From Actinomyces ruminis (GTDB lineage: Bacteria > Actinomycetota > Actinomycetes > Actinomycetales > Actinomycetaceae): DNA of 64,000 nucleotides. The stretch lies in the NCBI RefSeq assembly GCF_002154335.2, contig NZ_MTPX02000051.1:1-64000 (forward strand), in the 5' to 3' direction. The notes beneath the pieces were generated by a model, which saw nothing but the letters and a program-made list of their open reading frames with translations, was not told the origin of the DNA and did no database searches. Positions 27,072 through 36,414 of this stretch are shown here, in pieces. The position numbers and the translations under genes were made by a program. How positions within the stretch are numbered: the stretch's first letter is position 1; each line of letters begins with the position of its first letter.

Positions 27072-28112
27072 CTACACGTCGTCCCCGGACGGCGGGGCGA
27101 GTAGGGTTGCGAACTGGTCGGTGGCGGTGATCAGCGTGGACAGAGTCTCCGGTTCGGCGAAGGAGTGGCCGGCGGCGGCCGAAACGTGCAGCTGGGCCTG
27201 CGGCCATGCCCGGTGCAGAGCCCAGGCGGTGGCCATCGGGCAGACGACGTCGTAGCGGCCCTGGACGATCACGCCCGGGATGTTGTGCTCCGCCAGCGTG
27301 TGGGCACCGGCAATCAGCTGCCCGTCGTCCATCCAGCCGGCATGGCGGAAGTAGTGGTTCTCGATCCGCGCGAAGGTGATGGCGAAGGCCGGATCCTGCA
27401 CCTCGTCGATGTAGGCCTGGTCGCGCAGCAGTGTGGAGGTGGCCGCCTCCCAGGTGGTCCAGGCGCGGGCGGCCGGGCCGTGCACCGCCGGGTCCGGATT
27501 GCTCAAGAGCTCGTGGTAGCGGTCGATGAAGCCGCTCGGCCCGACACCCTCGCCGGCGCCGGCCGTATAGGCCTCCCACTCGTCGGGCCAGATCATGTCC
27601 GCGCCGGCGCCCTCGTAGAACCAGTCGAGCTCGCGCTTGCGCAGTGTGAAGATGCCGCGCAGCACCAGCGCCAGCACGTGTCGCGGGTGTCGTTCGGCAT
27701 AGGCCAGCGCCAGTGTGGAGCCCCAGGAACCGCCGAATACCAGCCAGGCCTCGACGCCCAGGTGGGTGCGCAGCCGTTCCATGTCCGCCACCAGGTGCCA
27801 GGTGGTGTTCGTGCTCAGGTCGGCATTCGGCTCCCAGGCGTGCGGCAGGGAGCGGCCGCAGCCGCGCTGGTCGAACAGGATGATGCGGTAGCGCGCGGGG
27901 TCGAAGCAGCGGCGGTGCTCGGGGGAGCAGCCGCCGCCGGGCCCGCCGTGGACGAATACCGCGGGAATGCCGTCCGGGTTGCCGCAGGCCTCCCAGTAGA
28001 TGCGCTGCCCGTCGCCGACGTCGAGCAGACCCGAGTCGTAGGGCTCAATGGGCGGATAGAAGGTGCGTTGCCGGTCTGCCGTAGAGAGGGCCGGTGCGGC
28101 GGTGTCGTGCAT
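27072..28112 (-). CDS. pip: Proline iminopeptidase
   Basis: Alpha/beta-hydrolase of peptidase family S33, 346 residues, removing N-terminal proline from peptides. Diagnostic stretches are the oxyanion region VFVHGGPGGG, FDQRGCGRSLPH and the nucleophile elbow FGGSWGSTLAL. PxRHVLALVLRGIF, QGRYDVVCPM (catalytic Asp) and AAGHSFAEP (catalytic His) follow. The ATG at 28112 was preferred; an upstream ATG at 28181 would meet the start of the divergent ATP-grasp gene. The absence of a signal peptide implies a cytoplasmic enzyme. Confidence 0.92.
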   Translation of the reverse strand: MHDTAAPALSTADRQRTFYPPIEPYDSGLLDVGDGQRIYWEACGNPDGIPAVFVHGGPGGGCSPEHRRCFDPARYRIILFDQRGCGRSLPHAWEPNADLSTNTTWHLVADMERLRTHLGVEAWLVFGGSWGSTLALAYAERHPRHVLALVLRGIFTLRKRELDWFYEGAGADMIWPDEWEAYTAGAGEGVGPSGFIDRYHELLSNPDPAVHGPAARAWTTWEAATSTLLRDQAYIDEVQDPAFAITFARIENHYFRHAGWMDDGQLIAGAHTLAEHNIPGVIVQGRYDVVCPMATAWALHRAWPQAQLHVSAAAGHSFAEPETLSTLITATDQFATLLAPPSGDDV

Positions 28113-28181
28113 GGGCTCATTGTGCTTGATCGCCGTCGTGACTGTTCCACGCGGACCCTCGGCGGGCGGTACCGTAGACAC

Positions 28182-29102
28182 GTGAACGCCCCGATCGTGA
28201 CTCTTGCGACCTCAGCCGACTACGCGGACCTCGATGAAGACGACCGCGGGCTGCCCGACGCGCTGCGCGAGCGCGGCATCGAGCCCCGGATCGCGGTGTG
28301 GAACGACCCCGGCGTGAACTGGGCCGACGCCGGCGTGGTGGTGCTGCGCTCCGTGCGTGACTACGCCAAGAACCGCAACTACACGGACTTCCTCGCCTGG
28401 GCCCACTCAATCAGGCGGCTGATCAACCACGCCGACGTCGTCGACTGGAACTCGGACAAGCACTACCTCAAGCGCATGGCCGAGCTGGGTGTCCCCATGA
28501 TCCCCACCACCTGGCTGGAGCCGGACGCCGGCTACTCCAAGCACCAGGTCCACACCCGCTTCCCGGCGCACGGCGACTTCGTGGTCAAGCCCGCCATCTC
28601 CTCCGGCGGTCGCGGCACCGGCCGCTACACCGCCACCGACGCCAAGTCCCGCGCCGACGCCATCAACGACACCATGCACCACCTCGGTCGCGGCCGCAGC
28701 GTCATGGTGCAGCGCTACCTGGAGGAGGTCGACCGCAAGGGCGAGGTGTCCCTGGTGTACTTCAACGGCGTGCTGTCACACGCGGTGGAGAAGGCGCCCA
28801 TGCTGCACCCGTCCTTCCGCTCCGTGGACGAAGTGCACGAGGAGATCGTCACCGCCCGCGAGCCCAGCGAGCAGGAATGGCTGTGGGGCGAGCGGGTCCG
28901 CAAGGCCATCCACACGATCATTAAGGAGCGTTCGGGTCGGGACATTCAGCTGCTGTTCAACCGGGTCGACGTCGTCGGCGACGGACAGGGCGGCTTCTAC
29001 CTGATGGAGGTCTCCCTCATCGACGCCGGCCTCTACCTCGGTTCTGCGCCCGCCGCCCTGGACAACTTCGCCGACGCCATCGCCCAGCGCGTCTTCTGGT
29101 AG
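28182..29102 (+). CDS. ATP-grasp domain protein (RimK-like)
   Basis: Protein of 306 residues with a pre-ATP-grasp domain (IVTLATSADYADLDEDDRGLPDAL). An ATP-grasp fold then carries FVVKPAISSGGRGTGRY as the glycine-rich loop, VMVQRYLEEVDRKGEVSLVYFNG, and the metal-binding end GGFYLMEVSLIDAGLYL. The family (YheCD/RimK-like, also annotated glutathione-synthetase-like) makes amide or thioester bonds with carboxylates. It stands alone, divergent from pip with a 69-base gap, so the substrate cannot be deduced. GTG at 28182 is the start. Confidence 0.82.
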   Translation: MNAPIVTLATSADYADLDEDDRGLPDALRERGIEPRIAVWNDPGVNWADAGVVVLRSVRDYAKNRNYTDFLAWAHSIRRLINHADVVDWNSDKHYLKRMAELGVPMIPTTWLEPDAGYSKHQVHTRFPAHGDFVVKPAISSGGRGTGRYTATDAKSRADAINDTMHHLGRGRSVMVQRYLEEVDRKGEVSLVYFNGVLSHAVEKAPMLHPSFRSVDEVHEEIVTAREPSEQEWLWGERVRKAIHTIIKERSGRDIQLLFNRVDVVGDGQGGFYLMEVSLIDAGLYLGSAPAALDNFADAIAQRVFW

Positions 29103-29162
29103 GGCTGGGGCTGCCGCGCAGGTGGCTCACGGCCCATGGCCCGACGGCAATCAACTGTGTGG

Positions 29163-29195
29163 GGTTGATTGAGGTTGAATCAACCGAAAATGGTT
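29163..29195. promoter_or_regulatory. GGTTGATT inverted repeats upstream of the SatD-like gene
   Basis: GGTTGATT (29163-29170) and AATCAACC (29178-29185) form a perfect 8-base inverted repeat with a 7-base spacer. CAACC (29181-29185) again pairs with GGTTG (29191-29195). The stretch is far more AT-rich than its surroundings and lies 34 bases before the start codon: a likely operator within the promoter. Confidence 0.6.
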
Positions 29196-29228
29196 GTGTT
29201 TTGGGGATGCTGATGGGAGCATGCAGGC

Positions 29229-29867
29229 ATGTACGTGCTCACAGTGGACCAGGTTGCGAGCCGAGCGGGCGCGGATGAAATCCCGGACCTCATCCGCTTG
29301 CTCGCTGACGTTCCTGCACTGGCTCCCTTCGAGCGGACAGTCGGAGACGAGGCACAGGGGGTGCTCGAAGACGCGGCCGCGGCCGTTGCATGTGCACGTC
29401 GTCTCCTGGCGGCCGGCGGATGGCACATCGGTCTGGGGATCGGTACCGGTGCGCTAGGTGAGCACGGGTCGCGCTCGGGAGGCGGAGCAGCATTCATCGC
29501 CGCACGGCAAGCCGTGGAGGAATCCAAGTCGTCTCGTGTGTCGCTCGCAGTCCGTACCGGTGCCGCCGATCGGGAGGCACGTACGGCGACGGCCGATGCC
29601 GAGGCGGTGCTGCGGCTTCTCGGCGTGCTGATCGGTTCCCGCACCAGGGCTCAGCGCTCGGCCCTGGCCCTTCTTGACGCCGGGCTCAGCGGCAAGGACG
29701 CGGCGAAGCGGCTGGGGGTAAGCGGCCAGGCCGTCTCCAAGCATCGGGTCTCATCGCACTACGACGAGGAAGTCGCTGCCGTGCCGGCCATCGAGCGGCT
29801 CCTCGACCGGGCGCACCGGCTGTCAATGGGGCTGGAGACATCGGCAGATATGGCGGGTGACGTATGA
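29229..29867 (+). CDS. SatD-like DNA-binding protein
   Basis: Protein of 212 residues. The N-terminal half starts MYVLTVDQVASRAGAD and includes WHIGLGIGTGAL and GGAAFIAARQAVEESKSS, a pattern like the cyclase-like fold of SatD proteins. The C-terminal part has a helix-turn-helix, LSGKDAAKRLGVSGQAVSKHR. It overlaps or nearly touches a small membrane protein gene, the pairing usual for this family. Regulation by the GGTTGATT palindrome upstream is inferred. The biological role of the family in actinobacteria is not known to me. Confidence 0.62.
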   Translation: MYVLTVDQVASRAGADEIPDLIRLLADVPALAPFERTVGDEAQGVLEDAAAAVACARRLLAAGGWHIGLGIGTGALGEHGSRSGGGAAFIAARQAVEESKSSRVSLAVRTGAADREARTATADAEAVLRLLGVLIGSRTRAQRSALALLDAGLSGKDAAKRLGVSGQAVSKHRVSSHYDEEVAAVPAIERLLDRAHRLSMGLETSADMAGDV

Positions 29868-29876
29868 CTCAGGGCC

Positions 29877-30284
29877 TTGGCGAGTGTGGTTGTAGTCCTT
29901 TCCTGTTTTCTTCTCTCCATTTTCGGTGGTTGGGGGATCGTCGCACTGGTCTTGCGCTGGGCGCGCGTGCCCGAGCTGCCGCCGTCACGGGAACCTACGC
30001 CCGCAGGTTCGACTGCGCCGGTCTTGTCTCCGAGAGACGACTCCGAGTCCCCGGTTCTTCGCGGTGGCACCTGGATCGGAGTGCTTGAGCGCCTGGCGAC
30101 GACGGGTGCCCTCCTGTCCGGGCATGCGACGCTGATTGCCGTGGTCGTTGCGGTAAAGGGGCTTGGGCGCTGGGCGGATCTGAAGGACAACCCCGGGTCG
30201 ACGGAACGATTCATCATCGGCACGCTCGCCTCCCTGACATGGGCCGGCATATGCGGGATCATCGGCGCGGCGCTGCTGGGGTAG
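29877..30284 (+). CDS. Membrane protein paired with the SatD-like gene
   Basis: Protein of 135 residues starting at TTG 29877 (an ATG at 29864, overlapping the previous stop, is in another frame). One N-terminal TM helix (VVVVLSCFLLSIFGGWGIVALVLRW in outline, residues 3-27) and a Pro/Ser-rich linker precede two further hydrophobic stretches near residues 72-92 and 112-133. The position directly after the HTH protein indicates co-transcription. No recognisable function. Confidence 0.55.
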   Translation: MASVVVVLSCFLLSIFGGWGIVALVLRWARVPELPPSREPTPAGSTAPVLSPRDDSESPVLRGGTWIGVLERLATTGALLSGHATLIAVVVAVKGLGRWADLKDNPGSTERFIIGTLASLTWAGICGIIGAALLG

Positions 30285-30383
30285 CACCGGACGGGTTCCG
30301 GCGGGCACGGGTCAGGGATGACTCAGGGTCGTCTCCTGCGTGAGGATGAGGCGCCGGCGGTTTGCGTCGGGTAGACATGGCTC

Positions 30384-30767
30384 ATGCGCACACTGCTCAA
30401 CATCATCTGGGTGGTTTTCGGCGGTTTCTGGCTGTGGCTGGAGTACATGTTCTTCGGCATCATCGCGTGCCTGTTGATCGTGACGATCCCCGCCGGCATC
30501 GCCTCCTTCCGCATCGCCTCTTACGCCCTGTGGCCATTCGGCCGGGAGGTTGTGGAGATGCCGCATGCCGGGGTGATGAGCGGGTTGTCCAACGTCATTT
30601 GGTTCCTTGTCGCCGGGATCTGGCTCGCCATCGGGCACATCACCACGGCGGCCGCGCAGGCCGTCACCATCGTCGGCATCCCGCTGGCCGTCGCCAACCT
30701 GAAGATGATCCCGGTGACCTGCTTCCCCTTCGGCAAGCAGATCGTGCCCGGCCGCGGCATCATCTGA
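30384..30767 (+). CDS. YccF domain inner membrane protein
   Basis: Protein of 127 residues with two copies of the YccF module. Each copy has a TM hairpin followed by a conserved turn: IPAGIASFRIASYALWPFGREV, then GIPLAVANLKMIPVTCFPFGKQIV. The repeated WPFG/FPFG ends are the signature. It is widespread and uncharacterised, with a predicted cytoplasmic N-terminus and four TM helices. Confidence 0.88.
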   Translation: MRTLLNIIWVVFGGFWLWLEYMFFGIIACLLIVTIPAGIASFRIASYALWPFGREVVEMPHAGVMSGLSNVIWFLVAGIWLAIGHITTAAAQAVTIVGIPLAVANLKMIPVTCFPFGKQIVPGRGII

Positions 30768-30887
30768 GCCGCCCCGCCTGTTGTAGTCGCCTTGGGTGCG
30801 CGGTCCTGCCCGCCGCAGCCTTGTCCGCCGAGGACACCCAGTAGTAGCCGACTCTTCGGCGCTCGGGCCGGAGTTCTCAGGTGGGGA

Positions 30888-31547
30888 TCACGCCGGCTGG
30901 CGGCGCGGTTCGCACCGGGTGGGACTGCCTTCGATCTCTTCGAGGGCTTCTGCGCGATCACGGAGCCTGCGCAATCCGCGCAACACGGCTGTGCGATGCT
31001 TGCGGCTGACTATCCACCCCGGGAGCCGCTGCTCCATGCCCCTGCCCACGTCTGTGTCACGTTTACGGCGCAAGTCCGCCGCCAGATAGTCCATGAGGTA
31101 CTCGGCATGAGCCCGATTGGCGACCCACAGGGAATGGCCGGCGCACGAGTCTGTAAGGAAGAAGGGCAGACCGTAAAGGGCGTCGTACCCGTCGGAGACC
31201 CGAGTGGAGACGGAGACGCCGGTCAGCTCCTGACGGGCGCCGCAGGCGCAAGTGCGTGATGGGCGGGAATGGGCGGACAGCCGAATCCTTGTCTTCTCGC
31301 GCCGACCGCAGGAGGGGCAGCGCCAAAACAGGTCCGCGGGGGTCGGCTCGACAGGCAACGGCCTATCGCCCTCCCACTGTCCGCAGCAGCCGCACATCCA
31401 ACCGGATGCGGCGCCCGAGGCCTGCCAGGTACAGGCGGTGCAGAAGACCCCGCGCTTCACCACGTGCGCTGGTCCGGCGCAGCGAGGGCACACGACCCAC
31501 ACGTCCAAACGGGGCACCGCGTACAGAATCCCACCTGCCTCTGCCAT
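30888..31547 (-). CDS. Multi-zinc-ribbon protein, unknown function
   Basis: Protein of 219 residues I cannot place in a family. The N-terminal half has paired cysteines typical of successive zinc ribbons: VCPRC with CTAC, MCGCC with CPSC, and later CACG. The C-terminal half is helical and basic (DLRRKRDTD, SRKHRTAVLRGLRRLRDRAE). Nucleic-acid binding is plausible. No partner gene is evident; neighbours are YccF and a GNAT acetyltransferase on the other strand. Confidence 0.6.
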   Translation of the reverse strand: MAEAGGILYAVPRLDVWVVCPRCAGPAHVVKRGVFCTACTWQASGAASGWMCGCCGQWEGDRPLPVEPTPADLFWRCPSCGRREKTRIRLSAHSRPSRTCACGARQELTGVSVSTRVSDGYDALYGLPFFLTDSCAGHSLWVANRAHAEYLMDYLAADLRRKRDTDVGRGMEQRLPGWIVSRKHRTAVLRGLRRLRDRAEALEEIEGSPTRCEPRRQPA

Positions 31548-31657
31548 TGAAAAAGACTATCTCCCGCAGGCCCGGATTCTTGAGTTCAAGGGCGAGGGTG
31601 GCCGGGTGCGGCGGTGGCTGGGGGCGTGTACTGCTCGGGACGTGGAAGGCTGGGGAC

Positions 31658-32182
31658 ATGAACAGCACCCGCACCTCCGCCCCCGAGTACGAGCATGCGC
31701 CGACCGTCATAGAACTCGGCTTGCAGGACGCGGGCGAAATCCTGACATTGCAACGGGCCGCCTACATCACCGAGGCCACAGCACACAGCGACTTCGGTCT
31801 CCCGCCCCTGACACAGACCCTGGCCGAGCTGCAGGAGGAGCTCTCCGACCCCGCCGTAACGGCGCGCGGTATCCGAGATCGCGGCCGTCTCATCGCGGCC
31901 ATGCGCCTGCGCCACAAAGGCGACGCGGTTGAACTCGGGCGCCTCATCGTCGCTCCCGACCGCCAGGGACAGGGCCTGGGCACCCTCCTGCTGCGCCATG
32001 CCGAGGCGGTCTTCCCGGATGCGCGTGAGATACGGCTGTTCACCGGCGAGCACAGCGCCGCCAACATCCGACTCTACGAGCGGCTCGGCTACCGCGAGGC
32101 TGGGAGAACGACCGCAGGTTCCTACCAACTCGTCCACTTCACCAAGCCGCTCACCCGAGCCGGCCGGCGGAGGGCCTCCTGA
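31658..32182 (+). CDS. GNAT-family N-acetyltransferase
   Basis: Acetyl-CoA-dependent transferase of 174 residues. The acetyl-CoA loop is LIVAPDRQGQGLGTLLLRHAE (motif A Q/RxxGxG/A), followed by FTGEHSAANIRLYERLGYREAG (motif B). The N-terminal helices EILTLQRAAYITEA are typical of a RimI/PhnO-like subgroup. ATG 31658 is the first in-frame codon giving a family-length product. The substrate cannot be deduced. Confidence 0.85.
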   Translation: MNSTRTSAPEYEHAPTVIELGLQDAGEILTLQRAAYITEATAHSDFGLPPLTQTLAELQEELSDPAVTARGIRDRGRLIAAMRLRHKGDAVELGRLIVAPDRQGQGLGTLLLRHAEAVFPDAREIRLFTGEHSAANIRLYERLGYREAGRTTAGSYQLVHFTKPLTRAGRRRAS

Positions 32183-32213
32183 GCGTCCGGTGCCGCCTGG
32201 CAGCCGGCGGCGC

Positions 32214-34902
32214 TCAGCTCTGCGGGCCGACACGCAGCAGGTGCACAACGGCGGCATCGGCCTGGTCGCATTCGGCCAGGTCCACCAGGGCTGTCAGCCG
32301 CCAGTCGTGGTCGCCCGCCGAGTCCTCCAGGATCTGGGTGGCCAACCACACGCGCCGCCCCGAGCCGACCAGCGCCTCGCGCAGCCGCTCCGACACCCCG
32401 GCCGCCGCCAGGGCCGCATCATCCGGTGCCTCATCCAGGGGCGCCAGCGCCACCGCCCGGGCAGGCGTATCCGTGCTGATCCAGTCGTACTCGTCCCAGT
32501 AGCGGCCCAGCGCCTCATCCAGCGTTCCTCGCCCCAGCCGGAGGCGGCATCCAGCCGTCCCAGCCCCTCGACGTCGTCGCGCGCCATGAGCTCCACGCGG
32601 CGGAACATCTCCCGGCGCACCGCCACTCGGAAGGCGTGCAGGTTGCGGGTGAACGGCAGCTGCCGTCGGCGTCGGCCCCGAAGGCCCGCTCGGCCCCGGC
32701 CGCCCCGTCGGCGGCCTCCCGCTCCAACAGCGCCGCGCCCTCCTGGGCGTGACCGGCCTGGGCGGCACCCAGCGCCTCCCATTCGTCCAACAGGGAGGAG
32801 TCCACGGCGCGCACCAGGTCGCCCAGCCAGTCGGTCAGTTGCTCCACCTCCTCGGTGCGGTGCTCCTCGGGCACCACCTGCCGCAGCGCCCGGTAGGCGT
32901 CGGTCAGATAGCGCAGCACCACCCCCTCGCTGCGGCCCAGGTCGTAGCGGGAGATCAGGTCGGAGAAGGTCATGGCGCTCTCCACCATGTCCCGCACCAC
33001 CGACTTCGGGCTCAGCTCGTACTCGGCCGCCCACGGGTTGGACTGCTTATACATCTCCAGCGCCGGAGCCAGCAGGTCCGCCAGCGGCTGCGGCCAGGTG
33101 ATGTCCTCCAGGGCCGCCATGCGCTCCTCGTAGTCCATCCCCTCGGCCTTCATGGCGGCCACCACCTCGCCGCGGGCCTGCCGCTGCTGGGCGTACAGCA
33201 GCGGCCGTGGATCGTCCAGGGTCGACTCCACCACCGAGACCACGTCGAGCGTGTGCTCGGGCGAGTCCAGATTCAGCAGATCCATGGCCGCCAGCGCGAA
33301 CGGGGCCAGCGGCTGGTTCAGGGCGAACTCGTCGGGCAGGTCCACGGCCAGGCGCAGCCGGGGGCGGCCGTCGGCGGCGGCCTGGGCGGAGGAGACGTGC
33401 TCCAGCACCCCGGCGGTGCGCAGGGACAGGTAGATCTCAATCGCCCGGCGCACGTGCCTGCGTCGGGCCGCCTCCGGCTCGTGCACGCGCTCCAGCAGCT
33501 GCGCCATGGCCCGCACCGGATCGCCGTCGCGCTCCATCAGGTTCAGCACCATGGTGGTGGTGACCTGGAACTGGCTGGTCAGCGTCTCCGGGGCGGCGTC
33601 GCGCAGCCGCTCGAAGGTCTTGTCCGTCCAGTTGACCCGACCCTCGGGCGCCTGCTTGCGCACGATCCGGCGGCGCTTGCGCGGGTCATCGCCGGCCTTG
33701 GCCAGGGCGCGGGCGTTCTCGATCACGTGCTCGGGCGCCTGCACGATCACATACCCGTGGGTGTCGAAGCCGGCCCGCCCGGCCCGCCCGGCGATCTGGT
33801 GGAACTCTCGGGCAGTCAGGTGCCGCTCCTTGGCGCCGTCGAACTTTACCAGGCTGGTCAAAACCACCGAGCGGATGGGCACGTTGATGCCCACGCCCAG
33901 GGTGTCCGTGCCGCAGATCACCGACAACAGGCCGGTACGGGCCAGGCGCTCCACCAGCCGCCGGTAGCGGGGCAGCATGCCGGCGTGGTGCACGCCGATG
34001 CCGGAGCGCAGCAGCCGCGACAGGGTGCGCCCGAAACCGGGCCCGAAGCGGAAGTCGCCGATGGCCGCCGCCAACTCCTCCTTACGCTTCTTCACCCCCA
34101 GGTCCACACTCAGCAGCGCGGAGGCCCGCTCCACCGCCTCCTTCTGCGAGAAGTGCACCAAGTACACGGGCGCCTTGTCCTGCCCCACCAGCCGCTGCAG
34201 CAGGTCGCCGATCGGCTCAATCGCATACTCCCACTCCAAGGGCACCGGCCGCACGGCGTCGTCGACGACGGCGACCTCCCGGCCCGTGCGCTCGCGCAGG
34301 TCCCGTACGAAGAAGGACACGTCCCCGAGCGTGGCCGACATCAGCACCATTTGCGCCTGCGGCAGCTCCAGCAGCGGCACCTGCCAGGCCCAGCCGCGCT
34401 GCGGGTCGGCGTAATAATGGAACTCGTCCATCACCACCGTGTCCACGTCCAGCGCCTCGCCCTCGCGCAGGGACTGGTTGGCCAGGATCTCCGCGGTGCA
34501 GCAGATGATGGGGGCGGCCGCATTGATTGAGGTATCGCCGGTGACCATGCCGACGTTGTCCGCCCCGAACAGGCCCACCAGCTCGAAGAACTTCTCACTG
34601 ACCAGCGCCTTTAGCGGGGCCGTGTAGTAGGAGCGGCCGCCACGCGCCAGGGAGGCGGTGTGCGCGGCCAGGGCGATCATCGACTTGCCCGAGCCGGTGG
34701 GAGTGGCAGCGATGACGTGCCGACCGGACAGGATCTGGCTCAGGGCCTCGTCCTGATGCGGATACAGCGGCCGCCCGGTGGACTCGGCCCACTCGGCGAA
34801 GGCCAGGTAGACCTCCTCCGGCTCCGGGACGCGCTCCGGGTCGTCGGCGGGGATGAGGGCGTCGAGCATGACGTTGAGCGCGGGCGCGGAGGTGGCTGGC
34901 AT
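32214..34902 (-). CDS. helY: DEAD/DEAH-box RNA helicase, HelY/Ski2-like; two frameshifts
   Basis: Ski2-type helicase of 896 residues after repair. It shows motif I ATPTGSGKSM, motif II VVMDEFHYYADPQRGW, motif III LMSATLGD, VICGTDTLGVGINVPIRSVVL and motif VI QIAGRAGRAGFDTHG. A long C-terminal region of DUF3516 type follows (KRRRIVRKQAPEGRVNWT). The frame breaks near 32657 (GACGGCAG, one G missing on the coding strand) and 32530 (GAGGAACG for GAGGGAACG). Actinobacterial homologues form a group close to HelY and are thought to act in RNA turnover. It is divergent from the next gene. Confidence 0.87.
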
Positions 34903-35036
34903 GCGGCCATCGTCTCACGGTGCCCCGCCGGTTCCGGGACGGCCGCCCCGGTTGACGCTCCTTGACGGTCTCCCGGCTGACGGATACGGATGTGGCAGGC
35001 TTGCAGGACACCATCACCCACACGATTGGACCGGAT

Positions 35037-36280
35037 ATGGACCCCCGCAGCCGAGTAGAAGCATTTCTGGCGGACTATGCCGCCGCCCACGCGCGGGTGA
35101 AGCCGCTGTTCTATCCGCCGGATGACGAGGAGACGACCGCCGGCCGGCACTCCGCCGGTCCCGGGGGAGCCCGCAAGCGGAGCAGGGAAGGCGGCGAGAA
35201 GCGCTCTGAACCCGATCCCTTTGACGCCTGGAGCCAGGCTTTGCACGCCGTCGAAGCGGCCCACCGGACCGAGCGGTCCTGGGTTAAGCGCGTGCGCGGT
35301 TTCTCCTCGGAAAGCGACTACAGTCCACAGACCTGCAAGGTGGAGCGGGCCGAGGAGTACGGGAACTGGGCCCGGGTGCGGGTGGCGCGCACCGGCGGCC
35401 GGGGCTGGCCCATTGTTGAAGTCGTCCTGCGCAACGACTCGCGGGACTGGCTGATAGACAGGATCGACGAGTACCACGAGGATCCCGGCCAGCCCCTGGT
35501 GCCGCAGGAGCTTCGCGACAGCTGGCTGCACGCGCCGGACGGGACGGCACCCTATGAGGACATTAGTCTCAGCCCGGACGCGGACGGCCCCAACCCCGGC
35601 GCACTGTTCCACGACGGCTGGTCCCGCGTGCCCGTGGACACGTTCGAGCTGGCGGAACAGGTGGATGAAATCGAAGGCCCCCTGTGGCAGCAGCGATCGC
35701 CGAGGCCCAGCGCCGGGCACAGGTACTGGCGGTCAGGGTGCAGACCATCGGGGGCTTTCCACACGCGGGCGTGTTCGCGGTGGGCGACGCCGGCTCGGGC
35801 GCGAACATGATGTACGCGTGTGCGTTGCGCGTGCCGCCGGGGGATGCCACCGCCCAGGCGCTGCTGGCGACGATTGAGACCGACACCGGCTCCTACGAGC
35901 GAGTCGGCGCCGTCCGGGTGCTGCTCGCCGACGCCGAGGCCGTGCACTGGCGTGCGGCCGCGCTCCTCCCAGGGTGCGGGACCGCTGTGGGCGTGGACTC
36001 GGGCACCGCCGCGATCGTCGACGCCGCCGCATACATACGTCTGACGCGGCGGCAGTGGTGGAATGCCTGGAATCCGTTCCCGGAGCGCCGTTGGGAGGAT
36101 ATGACGATGTTCGACTATGGCGCCGGGCCCATCGGGGTCATGACGAGCTCCGGATGGGGGGACGGCACCTACGCCGTCTACTGGGGGTTCGACCGCGATG
36201 ATCGTCCGGTGCAGCTCATGATCGACTACGGAGTCGTCCGGGAGGCGGTGGCGCCGCCGCTCGCACAGTCGCAGCCCTGA
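35037..36280 (+). CDS. NTF2-like domain fused to DUF4241; one frameshift
   Basis: Protein of 414 residues after repair. The N-terminal part (about 1-150) looks like an NTF2-fold immunity-type domain: WSQALHAVEAAHRTERSWVKRV, then VRVARTGGRGWPIVEVVLRND and WLIDRIDEYHEDPG. The C-terminal half ends with the DUF4241 hallmark SSGWGDGTYAVYWGFDRDDR followed by PVQLMIDYG. The frame breaks near 35690, where TGTGGCAGC should be TGTGGGCAGC. The ATG at 35037 is the best in-frame start; an upstream TTG at 34962 is possible. Both domain types occur among immunity or resistance-like proteins of polymorphic toxin loci, but no toxin gene is adjacent. Confidence 0.65.
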
Positions 36281-36414
36281 GTCCCAAGTCGACGGCTCGA
36301 CCACCCTGGCAATGCCGACGGCGTATGAATATGCGGACGGATGTCGGGTCGCGGCGGGGTTTGTGCGATGATGCCGCGCGTTCCCGTCTCCCCACGTGGA
36401 AGGCCCGCTCGTTC

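Noticed and set aside
36281-36414. Glycine riboswitch before the symporter cluster
   Set aside because: I found no conserved glycine-aptamer core; the short leader shows only GC-rich sequence without a convincing fold.
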